Source: an uncultured Fidelibacterota bacterium
GTDB taxonomy: Bacteria > Marinisomatota > Marinisomatia > Marinisomatales > UBA1611
Reading direction: 5' to 3'
Length of the DNA: 7,821 bases
Assembly (NCBI GenBank): GCA_913041325.1
Contig: CAJWHU010000069.1
Coordinates: forward strand, 1-7,821
The notes under the pieces were generated by a model. It had not been told where the DNA came from. It saw nothing but the letters and a program-made list of their open reading frames with translations, and did no database searches. How positions within the stretch are numbered: the first letter of the stretch is position 1; each line of letters opens with the position of its first letter. A program made the translations under genes and the position numbers. Below are positions 1-6,689 of this stretch, one piece after another.

Positions 1-1427
1 GAGAATATACCCATCATCAATGCTGGGAAAATAGATGATGCTGCTAATCCAAAAGCAAGAGCAACTGTACCTGCGGCAAAATCAGGTGGGTTAAAACCAA
101 AATAACCAGCAACTCCAATTGATAGTGCCATCGCAATTCGACTTGCCATTAATTCTTTTCTATCTGATATGTTTGGAGCAAAAACTCCCTTTAATAAGTC
201 ACGAGAAATTGAAGATGATATTGCAAGTAACAACCCAGCTGCGGTAGAAAGGGCCGCTGCTAGACCACCTGCAGCTACTAATGCAATAACCCAATTTGGT
301 AGCTTTGCTATTTCAGGATTTGCTAAAACAATTATATCTCTATCAACCTTAACCATCTCATTGCTTATCCCTGAACTGTATTGAATCAAACCATCATTAT
401 TTTTATCTTCGTATTTCAGTAACCCTGTTTTTTCCCATTTACGAAACCATGAAGGCCTCTCATCATATGAAAGATTTTGTAGTTGATCAGGCTGCTCTAT
501 TGTGGAAATAAAATTTAACCTTGCCATTGCAGCAACAGCGGGAGCAGTTGTATATAGAATTGATATGAAAACTAGAGCCCAACCTGCGGATAGTCTAGCA
601 GATTTAATATTGGGAACAGTAAAAAATCGCATTATTACATGTGGCAGACCCGCTGTTCCAATCATTAATGACAGTGTATAAAAAAACATATTCAAAGTAC
701 TTAAGCGCTTGCTTGTAGTGTATTCCTGAAAACCAAGATCCATCACAATTTTATCTAGCTTATCAAGCAGAAATGTTCCATCGCTCATTGTGCCACCAAG
801 ACCAATCTGAGGAATCGGAATCCCTGTCAGCATGAATGAAATGAAAATCGCAGGTATCGTATATGCAATGATCATAATAACATATTGTGCTATTTGTGTA
901 TAGGTAATTCCTTTCATACCTCCCATAACTGCATATATAAAGACAATGACCATCCCTATGCTAAGTCCAGTTTCATAGTCAACCTCTAAGAATCTTGAAA
1001 ATGCAACTCCAATTCCTTTCATTTGACCGATCACATAAGTAACGGATGCTATAATTAAGCATAGGACAGCTACTACCCTAGCTGTCTTTGAATAGTAACG
1101 ATCGCTTATAAACTCTGGTACAGTAAATGATCCGTGCTTCCTTAGATATGGAGCTAGAAGCATAGCAAGCAGTACATAGCCACCTGTCCAACCCATCAAA
1201 AAGACAGATCCACCATATCCGAGGAATGCAATCAAACCAGCCATTGAAATAAATGAAGCAGCAGACATCCAATCAGCTGCAGTTGCCATACCATTCGCAA
1301 TAGGGTGTATCTCGCCCCCTGCAACATAAAAGTCCTCAGTGCTGTTCGCTCTTGCCCAGAAAGCAATCCCTACATAGATAACAAATGTTAGACCGACTAT
1401 CAAAAATGTTAGCGCTTGGAGTTGCAT
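1..1427 (-). CDS. Sodium:solute symporter large subunit (SSS/SLC5 family, VC_2705-type), C-terminus cut by window edge
   Basis: This is a multi-pass inner-membrane transporter of the sodium:solute symporter family, related to acetate permease ActP. It is expected to import a small organic acid or similar solute with Na+; the substrate cannot be read from the sequence. My reverse-strand translation is open for 475 codons. It shows the family's N-terminal STEDFYVAGG and ADWMSAASFISMAGL stretches, GGMKGITYTQ in the middle, and VLANPEIA followed by AAGGLAAALSTAAGLL near codons 370-395. Related proteins are about 550-590 residues (from memory), so roughly 100 residues lie beyond the left edge. The start at 1427 (ATG, MQLQALTFLIVG) is supported by a stop codon 15 bases upstream in the same frame, which is the stop of the preceding small subunit. 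The pairing with a DUF4212 gene is typical of this subfamily. A loop at codons 341-348 resembles a calcium-binding EF-hand core (D-K-N-N-D-G-L-I). Confidence 0.93.
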   Translation of the reverse strand, partial: MQLQALTFLIVGLTFVIYVGIAFWARANSTEDFYVAGGEIHPIANGMATAADWMSAASFISMAGLIAFLGYGGSVFLMGWTGGYVLLAMLLAPYLRKHGSFTVPEFISDRYYSKTARVVAVLCLIIASVTYVIGQMKGIGVAFSRFLEVDYETGLSIGMVIVFIYAVMGGMKGITYTQIAQYVIMIIAYTIPAIFISFMLTGIPIPQIGLGGTMSDGTFLLDKLDKIVMDLGFQEYTTSKRLSTLNMFFYTLSLMIGTAGLPHVIMRFFTVPNIKSARLSAGWALVFISILYTTAPAVAAMARLNFISTIEQPDQLQNLSYDERPSWFRKWEKTGLLKYEDKNNDGLIQYSSGISNEMVKVDRDIIVLANPEIAKLPNWVIALVAAGGLAAALSTAAGLLLAISSSISRDLLKGVFAPNISDRKELMASRIAMALSIGVAGYFGFNPPDFAAGTVALAFGLAASSIFPALMMGIF

Positions 1428-1442
1428 TTCAAATGGTTTTAA

Positions 1443-1850
1443 TTAACTATTATTTCTACGATATTTTTCATCAATCACTCCCATTTTTGAAGAATAATAA
1501 AAGATAAGAATTACAAATACATAGATAGAGCCTTGCTGCGCAAACCAAAAGCCAAGCTTAAAGCCACCAATTTTGATAAGATTAAGATAATCAACAAGAA
1601 CAATACCAAAGCCGTATGAGAAGATAAACCACACTGACAAGCATCGAATTATTAGGCGAATGTTTTCCTTCCAATAATTTTCTTTATCGTCAGCAAACAT
1701 ATTCCCTTGACCTATTTTAGATCGACCACTTAGGTATTGACTCGTATATGCTAATAAAATTGCTACAACCACATCTGAGCTAGGAGAAGCGTCAGGAAAT
1801 CCAAAGTTCCATAAAATGATACCTATTAACCAGATAAAGTAGACCTTCAC
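1443..1850 (-). CDS. DUF4212 small subunit of sodium:solute symporter with an extra N-terminal membrane segment
   Basis: The C-terminal part (about residues 59-130 of 135) matches what I know of the DUF4212 / symporter small-subunit family: YWKENIRL, then a hydrophobic helix around 65-86, then LGFWFAQQGSIYVFVILIF around 99-117, ending near IDEKY. Such proteins are usually about 80-100 residues and sit directly upstream of a VC_2705-type symporter, as here (15-bp gap). The frame extends further upstream to a GTG start at 1850 and adds about 50 residues with two hydrophobic stretches (IWLIGIILWNFGF and DVVVAILLAY). An alternative start is the ATG at 1700 (MFADDKENYW), which would give an 85-residue protein of normal family length. 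Neither start has a good ribosome binding site. The upstream part looks like real membrane-protein sequence rather than random translation, so I list the long form. A fusion of two small membrane proteins is one reading. Confidence 0.85.
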   Translation of the reverse strand: MKVYFIWLIGIILWNFGFPDASPSSDVVVAILLAYTSQYLSGRSKIGQGNMFADDKENYWKENIRLIIRCLSVWFIFSYGFGIVLVDYLNLIKIGGFKLGFWFAQQGSIYVFVILIFYYSSKMGVIDEKYRRNNS

Positions 1851-1905
1851 GATCTATAATATCATAAATAATGTAGAATATAGGAATAAATTTTTTTGGG
1901 ATTTA

Positions 1906-2496
1906 TTATGCTTGTGGCATGTTTTCACTGCTAGTGGATTTATCATTATCTAAAATATTCTTGAAAATATTTCCAATATATTTTAGGCGAGCAGTTTCGT
2001 CATCAATGCTTATTATCTCTTTTTTGAGAATGATTGGTAATTGCATTCCTTGGAGAAATTCAAAAGAGATCTTTTTGTTCATGTGGAGATCTAAATCTTT
2101 GTCGACACCGAATTTCAACAAAATCTTAAGGTAAGATTCTTGAAAAATTTTAAATTGAGGTCCTTTTAAACCTCCCTCTGTTGGTAAAAATTCGACGTTG
2201 CCTATTACTGTTTCTCCATCAATTTTCGTATTCTTGACCTTGAATATTTCATTTCCTCTTACAAGTATATCGTATTCCCCATTTTCATATTCTTTGAAAA
2301 CTTTGTTTACGCTGACTTTCACACCTTTAGAGAAAACGCCTTTGCCTTCGCTTAAAATAATTCCAAATGGCCTGTCCTCTTCAATTGCACTTTTTATCAT
2401 AGCCTTGTACCTAGGTTCGAATATATGCAGAGGCAAGTACTCAAAAGGCAATAAAACAAGATTTAGTGGAAATAGTGGAAGCCGTGTCAAAGCCAT
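1906..2496 (-). CDS. Stand-alone LON substrate-binding-domain protein
   Basis: The protein matches the N-terminal (substrate-recognition) domain of Lon protease. The hallmark is near the N-terminus: LPLFPLNLVLLP, then LHIFEPRYKAMI and, further on, FGIILSEGKG. The AAA+ ATPase and Ser-Lys protease domains of Lon are absent; at 196 residues it has the usual size of bacterial one-domain LON proteins. Such proteins are presumed to bind polypeptides or act as adaptors, but no specific role is established for them as far as I know. The frame opens further upstream at an ATG at 2532 (12 more residues, MEYLIKLKNYKN). I prefer the ATG at 2496 because family members normally begin a few residues before the LPLFPLN motif. 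Translation ends in two consecutive TAA codons (1908-1903). It is the first gene of the minus-strand unit, 55 bp before the symporter small-subunit frame; I see no functional link to the symporter. Confidence 0.88.
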   Translation of the reverse strand: MALTRLPLFPLNLVLLPFEYLPLHIFEPRYKAMIKSAIEEDRPFGIILSEGKGVFSKGVKVSVNKVFKEYENGEYDILVRGNEIFKVKNTKIDGETVIGNVEFLPTEGGLKGPQFKIFQESYLKILLKFGVDKDLDLHMNKKISFEFLQGMQLPIILKKEIISIDDETARLKYIGNIFKNILDNDKSTSSENMPQA

Positions 2497-2544
2497 GTTT
2501 TTATAATTTTTTAATTTTATGAGATATTCCAATCTAAGAAAAAA

Positions 2545-2550
2545 AGTATA
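2545..2550 (-). promoter_or_regulatory. Candidate -10 box for the LON-domain / symporter unit
   Basis: Read on the minus strand this is TATACT, one mismatch from the sigma70 -10 consensus. Transcription from it would begin near 2538, about 40 bases before the preferred LON-domain start at 2496 and only a few bases before the alternative start at 2532. No good -35 hexamer is present at 16-18 bp, and such boxes are common by chance in AT-rich DNA. Confidence 0.25.
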
Positions 2551-2621
2551 ATAGTTCTAATTGATAAATTCGTTACAGAGTAGTTGTATGAATGCCCATA
2601 AAGCAATAGATTGCAAATAAA

Positions 2622-2627
2622 TATAAT
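2622..2627 (+). promoter_or_regulatory. Candidate -10 box (TATAAT) for the photolyase-to-lipoprotein unit
   Basis: A perfect TATAAT lies 56 bp upstream of the photolyase-family start codon, giving a predicted 5' leader of about 50 bases. No convincing TTGACA-like -35 element sits at the normal spacing; the TTGCAA at 2611-2616 is too close. This is the best plus-strand candidate in the intergenic region but rests on a short AT-only match. Confidence 0.3.
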
Positions 2628-2683
2628 GCTCAATAACGCTCAAATCGCTCACCGCTGAATTTTACACAACCCTTCTCTGGACA

Positions 2684-3865
2684 ATGATTAAAAAAAGAGA
2701 TAAAACCTTAAGTAGCCATTACCGCGCTCACAAGCGTCTAGTATATTTTACCGAAAACATTGTACAGCAATACGCCCAACAAAGAAATTTTGACTTTCAA
2801 AATAAAGAGAAAAATTGCGTTAGTGGCTTGTCTGCGGCAATCACTCGAAGAGTTATTGCAGAATGGGACGTTGCAAGACATGTTCTCAATTTCCATCCAT
2901 ATATTAAAGTAGAAAAATTCATCCAAGAAATATGCTGGAGAACATATTGGAAAGGCTACCTTGAACATTATCCTACTATATGGCTTAGATATAGAGAAGA
3001 TGTTGAAAAAATGCAGGACCATAAAACCCACTTAAATTTCAAAAATGCTGTCTCTGGAAATACAGGCATTGAATGTTTCGATTTTTGGATGAATGAACTA
3101 AAAAACAATGGTTACCTACATAATCACTCTAGGATGTGGTTTGCTAGTATTTGGATACATACCCTTGGCCTCCCATGGCAACTAGGCGCTGATATTTTTA
3201 TGCAACACTTATTGGATGGAGATCCAGCATCAAATACCCTCAGTTGGAGATGGGTAGCTGGTTTACACACCAAAGGAAAAACCTATCTTGCGAATGCTGA
3301 AAATATCAAGAAATTCACGGACGGAGCATTCTATCCTGCAAACCAGCTGTCTAAGACTCCGAAATTTATTTTTGATGATGAAAACCATAGTTTAAAAGAG
3401 TTAAAATTTAAACAAGACTGTACAAAAGAAATACAGTGCCTCTTGGTACATGAATCTGATCTACTGTTAGAGGGCACGCCTGAATGTGATTTACTTCTAA
3501 TCCAAAAACGACCCTTACAAACCACTTCCAGATCAGAAATTGTAAGAACTTTTATCTCAAATGCGCTAGAAAACTACCAAAATGAACTTAGTAAAAATCA
3601 TTATAAAGAGATAATAGTGGTTGATCTTGAGAATATAGCATTTTTTAAAAAAATTATCAGAGATAGAAACTTGATGTCCATACACACGTTTTACCCATCT
3701 GTTGGACCAGTATATGACCAGATTCAGACTATGAGTTCACATAAAATCCAATTCAACTTTTTATACAGAAAATGGGATAAAGAATTTTGGCCACATTCTT
3801 CTAAGGGGTTTTTCAAAATGAAACATAAAATCTATCCAATTCTCAAGAAATTAAATTACACTTAA
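2684..3865 (+). CDS. Photolyase/cryptochrome-family FAD-binding protein with N-terminal FAD domain and C-terminal alpha/beta domain
   Basis: Residues about 45-215 of 393 are the FAD-binding helical domain of DNA photolyases and cryptochromes. Visible motifs are SGLSAAITRRVI (47-58), WRTYWKGY, HNHSRMWFASIWIHTLGLPW (146-165) and DGDPASNTLSWRWVAG (178-193). By alignment from memory to E. coli photolyase, D178, N184, W165 and W188 match D372, N378, W359 and W382, so flavin binding and two of the three electron-transfer tryptophans look kept; the place of W306 seems to hold Met110. The usual N-terminal antenna domain of about 130-200 residues is missing; only about 45 residues precede the LS..I motif. 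Instead, residues about 248-390 form an alpha/beta-like region with LLVHESDLLL, EIIVVDLENI and a W/F-rich tail (KWDKEFWPH). Probable role is light-driven DNA repair or blue-light sensing; no substrate can be assigned. No in-frame ATG lies between the start and the upstream stop at 2624. First gene of the plus-strand unit. Confidence 0.88.
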   Translation: MIKKRDKTLSSHYRAHKRLVYFTENIVQQYAQQRNFDFQNKEKNCVSGLSAAITRRVIAEWDVARHVLNFHPYIKVEKFIQEICWRTYWKGYLEHYPTIWLRYREDVEKMQDHKTHLNFKNAVSGNTGIECFDFWMNELKNNGYLHNHSRMWFASIWIHTLGLPWQLGADIFMQHLLDGDPASNTLSWRWVAGLHTKGKTYLANAENIKKFTDGAFYPANQLSKTPKFIFDDENHSLKELKFKQDCTKEIQCLLVHESDLLLEGTPECDLLLIQKRPLQTTSRSEIVRTFISNALENYQNELSKNHYKEIIVVDLENIAFFKKIIRDRNLMSIHTFYPSVGPVYDQIQTMSSHKIQFNFLYRKWDKEFWPHSSKGFFKMKHKIYPILKKLNYT

Positions 3866-3870
3866 TACAT

Positions 3871-4509
3871 ATGTTAAACTTTCAGATTAGAGGATGCAGA
3901 ATACATATTTGCGTGGGAGTCTTTGAAGACAAGGATGTTGAAATGGCACTGGATCAGGTACGTGATGAAAAAACATCTCTTGCAAATATAATCTATAAGG
4001 AACCCTGGGAAGAATTTTCGGATGTAATCAGCTTTAATTCACCGTATGTTACAAAAGAGGGAGAACTCATAATAACATCGTTGGACTCAAACAACTATTA
4101 TGATGATGGATACTCTTTCTACAGAGTTAACATCGCAGACGTAACACAAGTGCCTGTAAAAAAGCCATTGAAAGTTAGAGGCAACAGATCACTCATAGTA
4201 AATAAGGCTATTTACTATGGCTGCACGTTTGAAGCTGAAGTTAAGAATTTGAACCATGAATCCTTTGACGAAAATCAAATTTCTATCTCCACATATACAT
4301 CTCCCCTGATAAGACAAACCATTCTTGGCGAAGTATTTTTTAAGCAGGAGCAGTTACAAGATCTGAAAAGAAATAGGTGTGATATAATTTCATTCCAATC
4401 CAGCATCTACAAGTTCACGAATAGTAGAGAGGAAAAGAAATACAACCAGCATGATTTTGATAAGAAATACAAAATATTTCTTGATTCTGAAATCAAGTTT
4501 GATAGATGA
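3871..4509 (+). CDS. Hypothetical protein, 212 residues, unrecognised
   Basis: I do not recognise this protein. It starts 5 bp after the photolyase-family stop and ends 6 bp before the next small gene, so it is embedded in the transcription unit. It lacks a signal peptide and any membrane helix, so it is probably cytoplasmic. The composition suggests a mixed alpha/beta fold: alternating polar and hydrophobic strand-like stretches in the middle (ELIITSLDSN, GYSFYRVNIADV, SLIVNKAIYYG) and a lysine-rich, charged C-terminal tail. There are a few cysteines (residues 9 and 14 and others) but no paired metal-binding motif. Codon and base composition resemble the neighbours, so there is no sign of recent transfer. 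The start (ATG, MLNFQIRGCR) has no ribosome binding site, as for other genes here. Its place beside the photolyase suggests, but does not show, a related role. Confidence 0.75.
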   Translation: MLNFQIRGCRIHICVGVFEDKDVEMALDQVRDEKTSLANIIYKEPWEEFSDVISFNSPYVTKEGELIITSLDSNNYYDDGYSFYRVNIADVTQVPVKKPLKVRGNRSLIVNKAIYYGCTFEAEVKNLNHESFDENQISISTYTSPLIRQTILGEVFFKQEQLQDLKRNRCDIISFQSSIYKFTNSREEKKYNQHDFDKKYKIFLDSEIKFDR

Positions 4510-4515
4510 GTTAAA

Positions 4516-4647
4516 ATGAAACTAATCAAGCAAATCCAAGTGGCAGCTAAATATTTCTTATATACGTTTATGAAATGGACACTGCCTGTTTTTATAATAT
4601 TTTTAATTGTTTTTTTCGTTCTTAAAGTTGCCAGCTTTTTTTCCTAA
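4516..4647 (+). CDS. Small single-pass membrane protein, 43 residues
   Basis: This short frame exactly fills the space between two genes: 6 bp after the preceding stop and 6 bp before the MFS start. The translation begins MKLIKQIQVAAKYFLYTFMK and ends in a strongly hydrophobic helix (about residues 22-36: TLPVFIIFLIVFFVL) before the TAA stop. A positively charged N-terminus followed by one transmembrane helix predicts an inner-membrane peptide with its N-terminus in the cytoplasm. It has no cysteine for a lipobox, and no signal-peptidase site is evident. Its position directly before the MFS exporter could mean it is an accessory peptide for that transporter, which is inference from position. 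Support for it being real is its fit in the operon and the coherent membrane-peptide composition. Confidence 0.6.
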   Translation: MKLIKQIQVAAKYFLYTFMKWTLPVFIIFLIVFFVLKVASFFS

Positions 4648-4653
4648 CCCAAA

Positions 4654-5883
4654 ATGATAAGACTTTTAAAAAATAAGACATTTCTATTATTCTTTTTTGG
4701 AAATGTTATGTCATTGATTGGGTTTGGCTTTAATCTAATTGCAATTAGTTGGATGGTGCTTGAAAAAACAGGTTCTGAATACACGCTAGGTAAAATTATG
4801 GCATCAGCCACTGCGCCTGGTATAGCTCTTGCTTTATTTGCCGGGGTTATCATTGATCGCGTCAATAGAAAGTGGTTACTAATATACCTAGATCTATTTC
4901 GCATGATCGTAGTTATGTCCTTTCTAATCGTATTAAGTCAAAGTGAATTTCAAATATGGTTCTTATATCCGGTAGTGGTTTTAATGGGACTTGGTAATGC
5001 ACTTTTTTGGCCTACAGCCCAAGCCTTTGTGCAAGAAATAGTCGATGACAAGGAGTATTTTGATGCAAACAAGCTGTTGTCCGCGAGTTATCAAGTTGGA
5101 TCAATCTTGGGAGCTAGCATGGGTGGGTTTATAGTCCACCTTTACAATCCACAAATTGCCCTATGGATAAACGTGGGGACCTATTTTTTATCGGCTATTT
5201 TAATTTTCTTTGCACCATTTACTTTTAGACGAAAAGCTAATGACCAATCAAAGCTATTAGATTCTCTAGGGGTGGGTTTTACCTATCTAAAAAGAAAAAC
5301 AAATATTCTAACTCTCGGGCTTACAACCATCTTATCTGATGTAGCCATTTGGGGATCTCTAACTGTATTAACCATCACTATTTCAAAAGAGGTTTTTAAC
5401 AAAGGGACTTGGGGCTATGGCTTATTAGATGGGCTTTATGGTGTTGGGGCACTCTGCTCTACTATTGCAGTTGGATATTTTTCTGATAAACTTGGTAGAG
5501 GAAATTATCTCGCAGTTTGCTACGTTATTGCTGGGTTGATGTGTTACTTGGTGCCAATAATGCCATCTATTTACTCCGCTGCAATAGTATTTTCTTTCAT
5601 GGGATTGCATAATAACTCAGCAAGAATTATTGTTCGAACTATTTTTATGGAAAATATACCGAATGATATAATGGGGAGAGTTCAAACAATTTTTGGAGTT
5701 TACACTCGGGCGATGGTAATACTGAGTTCGCTCTATGTAGGCTTACTAATAGAAAATCACTCAATAGATTTAGCTGTTTTCTTCACCTCAAGCCACTTTG
5801 CTTTTGCATTTATTGGAACTCTTGGTGTGATAATATATTGGCAAGGAAATGTTGGCATTCTAACAAATAATAAAAATGCCTGA
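4654..5883 (+). CDS. MFS transporter, DHA3-like exporter family
   Basis: This 409-residue protein is a major facilitator superfamily transporter with about 12 predicted membrane helices. The MFS motif A is visible in the first half at about residues 64-76 (GVIIDRVNRKWLL) and repeated in the second half at about 274-282 (GYFSDKLGR), as expected for two related six-helix bundles. LGNALFWPTAQAFVQEIV (113-130) and IPNDIMGRVQTIF (335-347) are typical of the DHA3/MFS_3 group, which includes enterobactin- and macrolide-exporter relatives. It most likely exports a small molecule by proton antiport from the inner membrane; the substrate is unknown. The ATG at 4654 gives a normal N-terminus directly before helix 1. 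The gene overlaps mutM by 8 bases, implying translational coupling. Confidence 0.92.
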   Translation: MIRLLKNKTFLLFFFGNVMSLIGFGFNLIAISWMVLEKTGSEYTLGKIMASATAPGIALALFAGVIIDRVNRKWLLIYLDLFRMIVVMSFLIVLSQSEFQIWFLYPVVVLMGLGNALFWPTAQAFVQEIVDDKEYFDANKLLSASYQVGSILGASMGGFIVHLYNPQIALWINVGTYFLSAILIFFAPFTFRRKANDQSKLLDSLGVGFTYLKRKTNILTLGLTTILSDVAIWGSLTVLTITISKEVFNKGTWGYGLLDGLYGVGALCSTIAVGYFSDKLGRGNYLAVCYVIAGLMCYLVPIMPSIYSAAIVFSFMGLHNNSARIIVRTIFMENIPNDIMGRVQTIFGVYTRAMVILSSLYVGLLIENHSIDLAVFFTSSHFAFAFIGTLGVIIYWQGNVGILTNNKNA

Positions 5884-6688
5884 ATTGCCTGAAGTCCAAA
5901 CTGTTGTTAATCACATTAGACCTACATGTGTTGGTAAAAGATTGAAAAGAATACAGCCAGTTTGGGGTAAGGTCCTCCATAACTTTAAAGAGGAAGATGT
6001 AAATCTGATTTTAAAACGTCCGAAAGTCATTGATGTCTACAGAAGGGCCAAATTTATAATAATTAGTTTTAAAAATCACATCATCGCTATCCATCTTAGG
6101 ATGACAGGTAAATTAAATATTACAAATGAACATTTTCGATCTAAACACATTACTGCGGTCCTCGAATTCGAGGACGATTACTCTATCTATTTTGAAGATG
6201 TTAGGAAATTTGGGAGAATTTATTTGTATAATGATCTAAATGTAATTGATTCAAAACATGGCCCTGAACCCTTGGGGAAAAGCTTCACACATCAATTATT
6301 TAAAAAGATGGTATTACAAAAACGAAGAAACATAAAAGCTTTATTACTCGATCAAACATTTATCTCAGGCCTTGGTAATATTTATGTCGATGAGAGCCTA
6401 TGGAAGAGCGGGATTCATCCTAGTTCCATATCAAATTTAGTGCCGGAAAATAAAGTTTTTTCACTGCATTCCAACATTAGATTGACACTTAGGGAAGCCA
6501 TTAACAATAATGGTACAACTATTATCGATTTTAATGTAAATGGTGAATCGGGACGTTATACTGATTATCTTTGTGTTTACGGTAAAGCAGGTGAACCATG
6601 CTTAAAATGCAATGATAGGATTGAAAAGCTAAAAATTGCAGGGCGCGGAACTTACGTATGCACTAAGTGCCAAAAAAAGTATTCTTAA
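5876..6688 (+). CDS. mutM: Formamidopyrimidine-DNA glycosylase (Fpg/MutM)
   Basis: MutM removes 8-oxoguanine and formamidopyrimidines from DNA by base excision and cuts the abasic site by beta/delta elimination. At 270 residues it has normal length. The N-terminus MPELPEV supplies the catalytic proline (Pro2) and Glu3. K59 in YRRAK matches the conserved lysine called K57 in E. coli. M76 (HLRMTG), R110 and F112 (VRKFG) match the residues that fill the gap left by the flipped base. The lesion-recognition region SGLGNIYVDE is at 164-173. The C-terminal zinc finger is intact: C242, C245, C262 and C265, with the conserved arginine R257. All key residues are present, so the enzyme should be active. 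The start codon overlaps the MFS stop; the next gene begins one base after its stop. Confidence 0.97.
   Translation: MPELPEVQTVVNHIRPTCVGKRLKRIQPVWGKVLHNFKEEDVNLILKRPKVIDVYRRAKFIIISFKNHIIAIHLRMTGKLNITNEHFRSKHITAVLEFEDDYSIYFEDVRKFGRIYLYNDLNVIDSKHGPEPLGKSFTHQLFKKMVLQKRRNIKALLLDQTFISGLGNIYVDESLWKSGIHPSSISNLVPENKVFSLHSNIRLTLREAINNNGTTIIDFNVNGESGRYTDYLCVYGKAGEPCLKCNDRIEKLKIAGRGTYVCTKCQKKYS
6158..6175. repeat. Perfect 18-bp palindrome inside mutM
   Basis: GTCCTCGAA followed directly by its reverse complement TTCGAGGAC, with no spacer, makes a perfect 18-bp palindrome. It lies in frame in mutM and encodes V95-L-E-F-E-D100. Four of its six codons end in C and one in G, which is unusual in this AT-rich gene. 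It could be a chance result of coding constraint or a protein-binding site. Confidence 0.6.
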
Positions 6689-6689
6689 A

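Larger units (their letters stand above)
2497..2683. promoter_or_regulatory. Divergent intergenic promoter region between the two transcription units
   Basis: This is the only substantial non-coding stretch in the window. It separates the minus-strand LON-domain gene from the plus-strand photolyase-family gene, so promoters for both units must lie here or inside the flanking genes. It is strongly A/T-rich, with an A-tract at 2538-2545. I found no strong inverted repeat or recognisable riboswitch. If the LON-domain protein starts at 2532 instead of 2496, the region shrinks to 151 bp. Confidence 0.6.

Noticed and set aside
1078..1272. Open frame of 64 codons on the minus strand.
   Set aside because: It lies inside the symporter gene in another frame, while the symporter frame matches a known family throughout.
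1428..1445. Small-subunit stop codon and large-subunit start share one reading frame, suggesting a read-through fusion.
   Set aside because: One in three adjacent gene pairs share a frame by chance. The stop is TAA, and the ATG at 1427 gives a normal family N-terminus.
1885..1907. Inverted repeat AATAAAT / ATTTATT with a 9-base loop at the end of the LON-domain gene, as a possible terminator.
   Set aside because: The stem is only seven A/T pairs, too weak for an intrinsic terminator, and is expected by chance in such AT-rich sequence.
2198..2506. Plus-strand open frame of 102 codons opposite the LON-domain gene.
   Set aside because: It is antisense to a clearly recognised gene, and its translation is low-complexity Ser/Phe/Leu-rich sequence typical of a shadow frame.
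6636..6689. Upstream ATG that would extend the FMN-binding protein by 18 residues into mutM.
   Set aside because: It would overlap the zinc-finger codons of mutM, and the ATG at 6690 gives the family-like N-terminus one base after the mutM stop.
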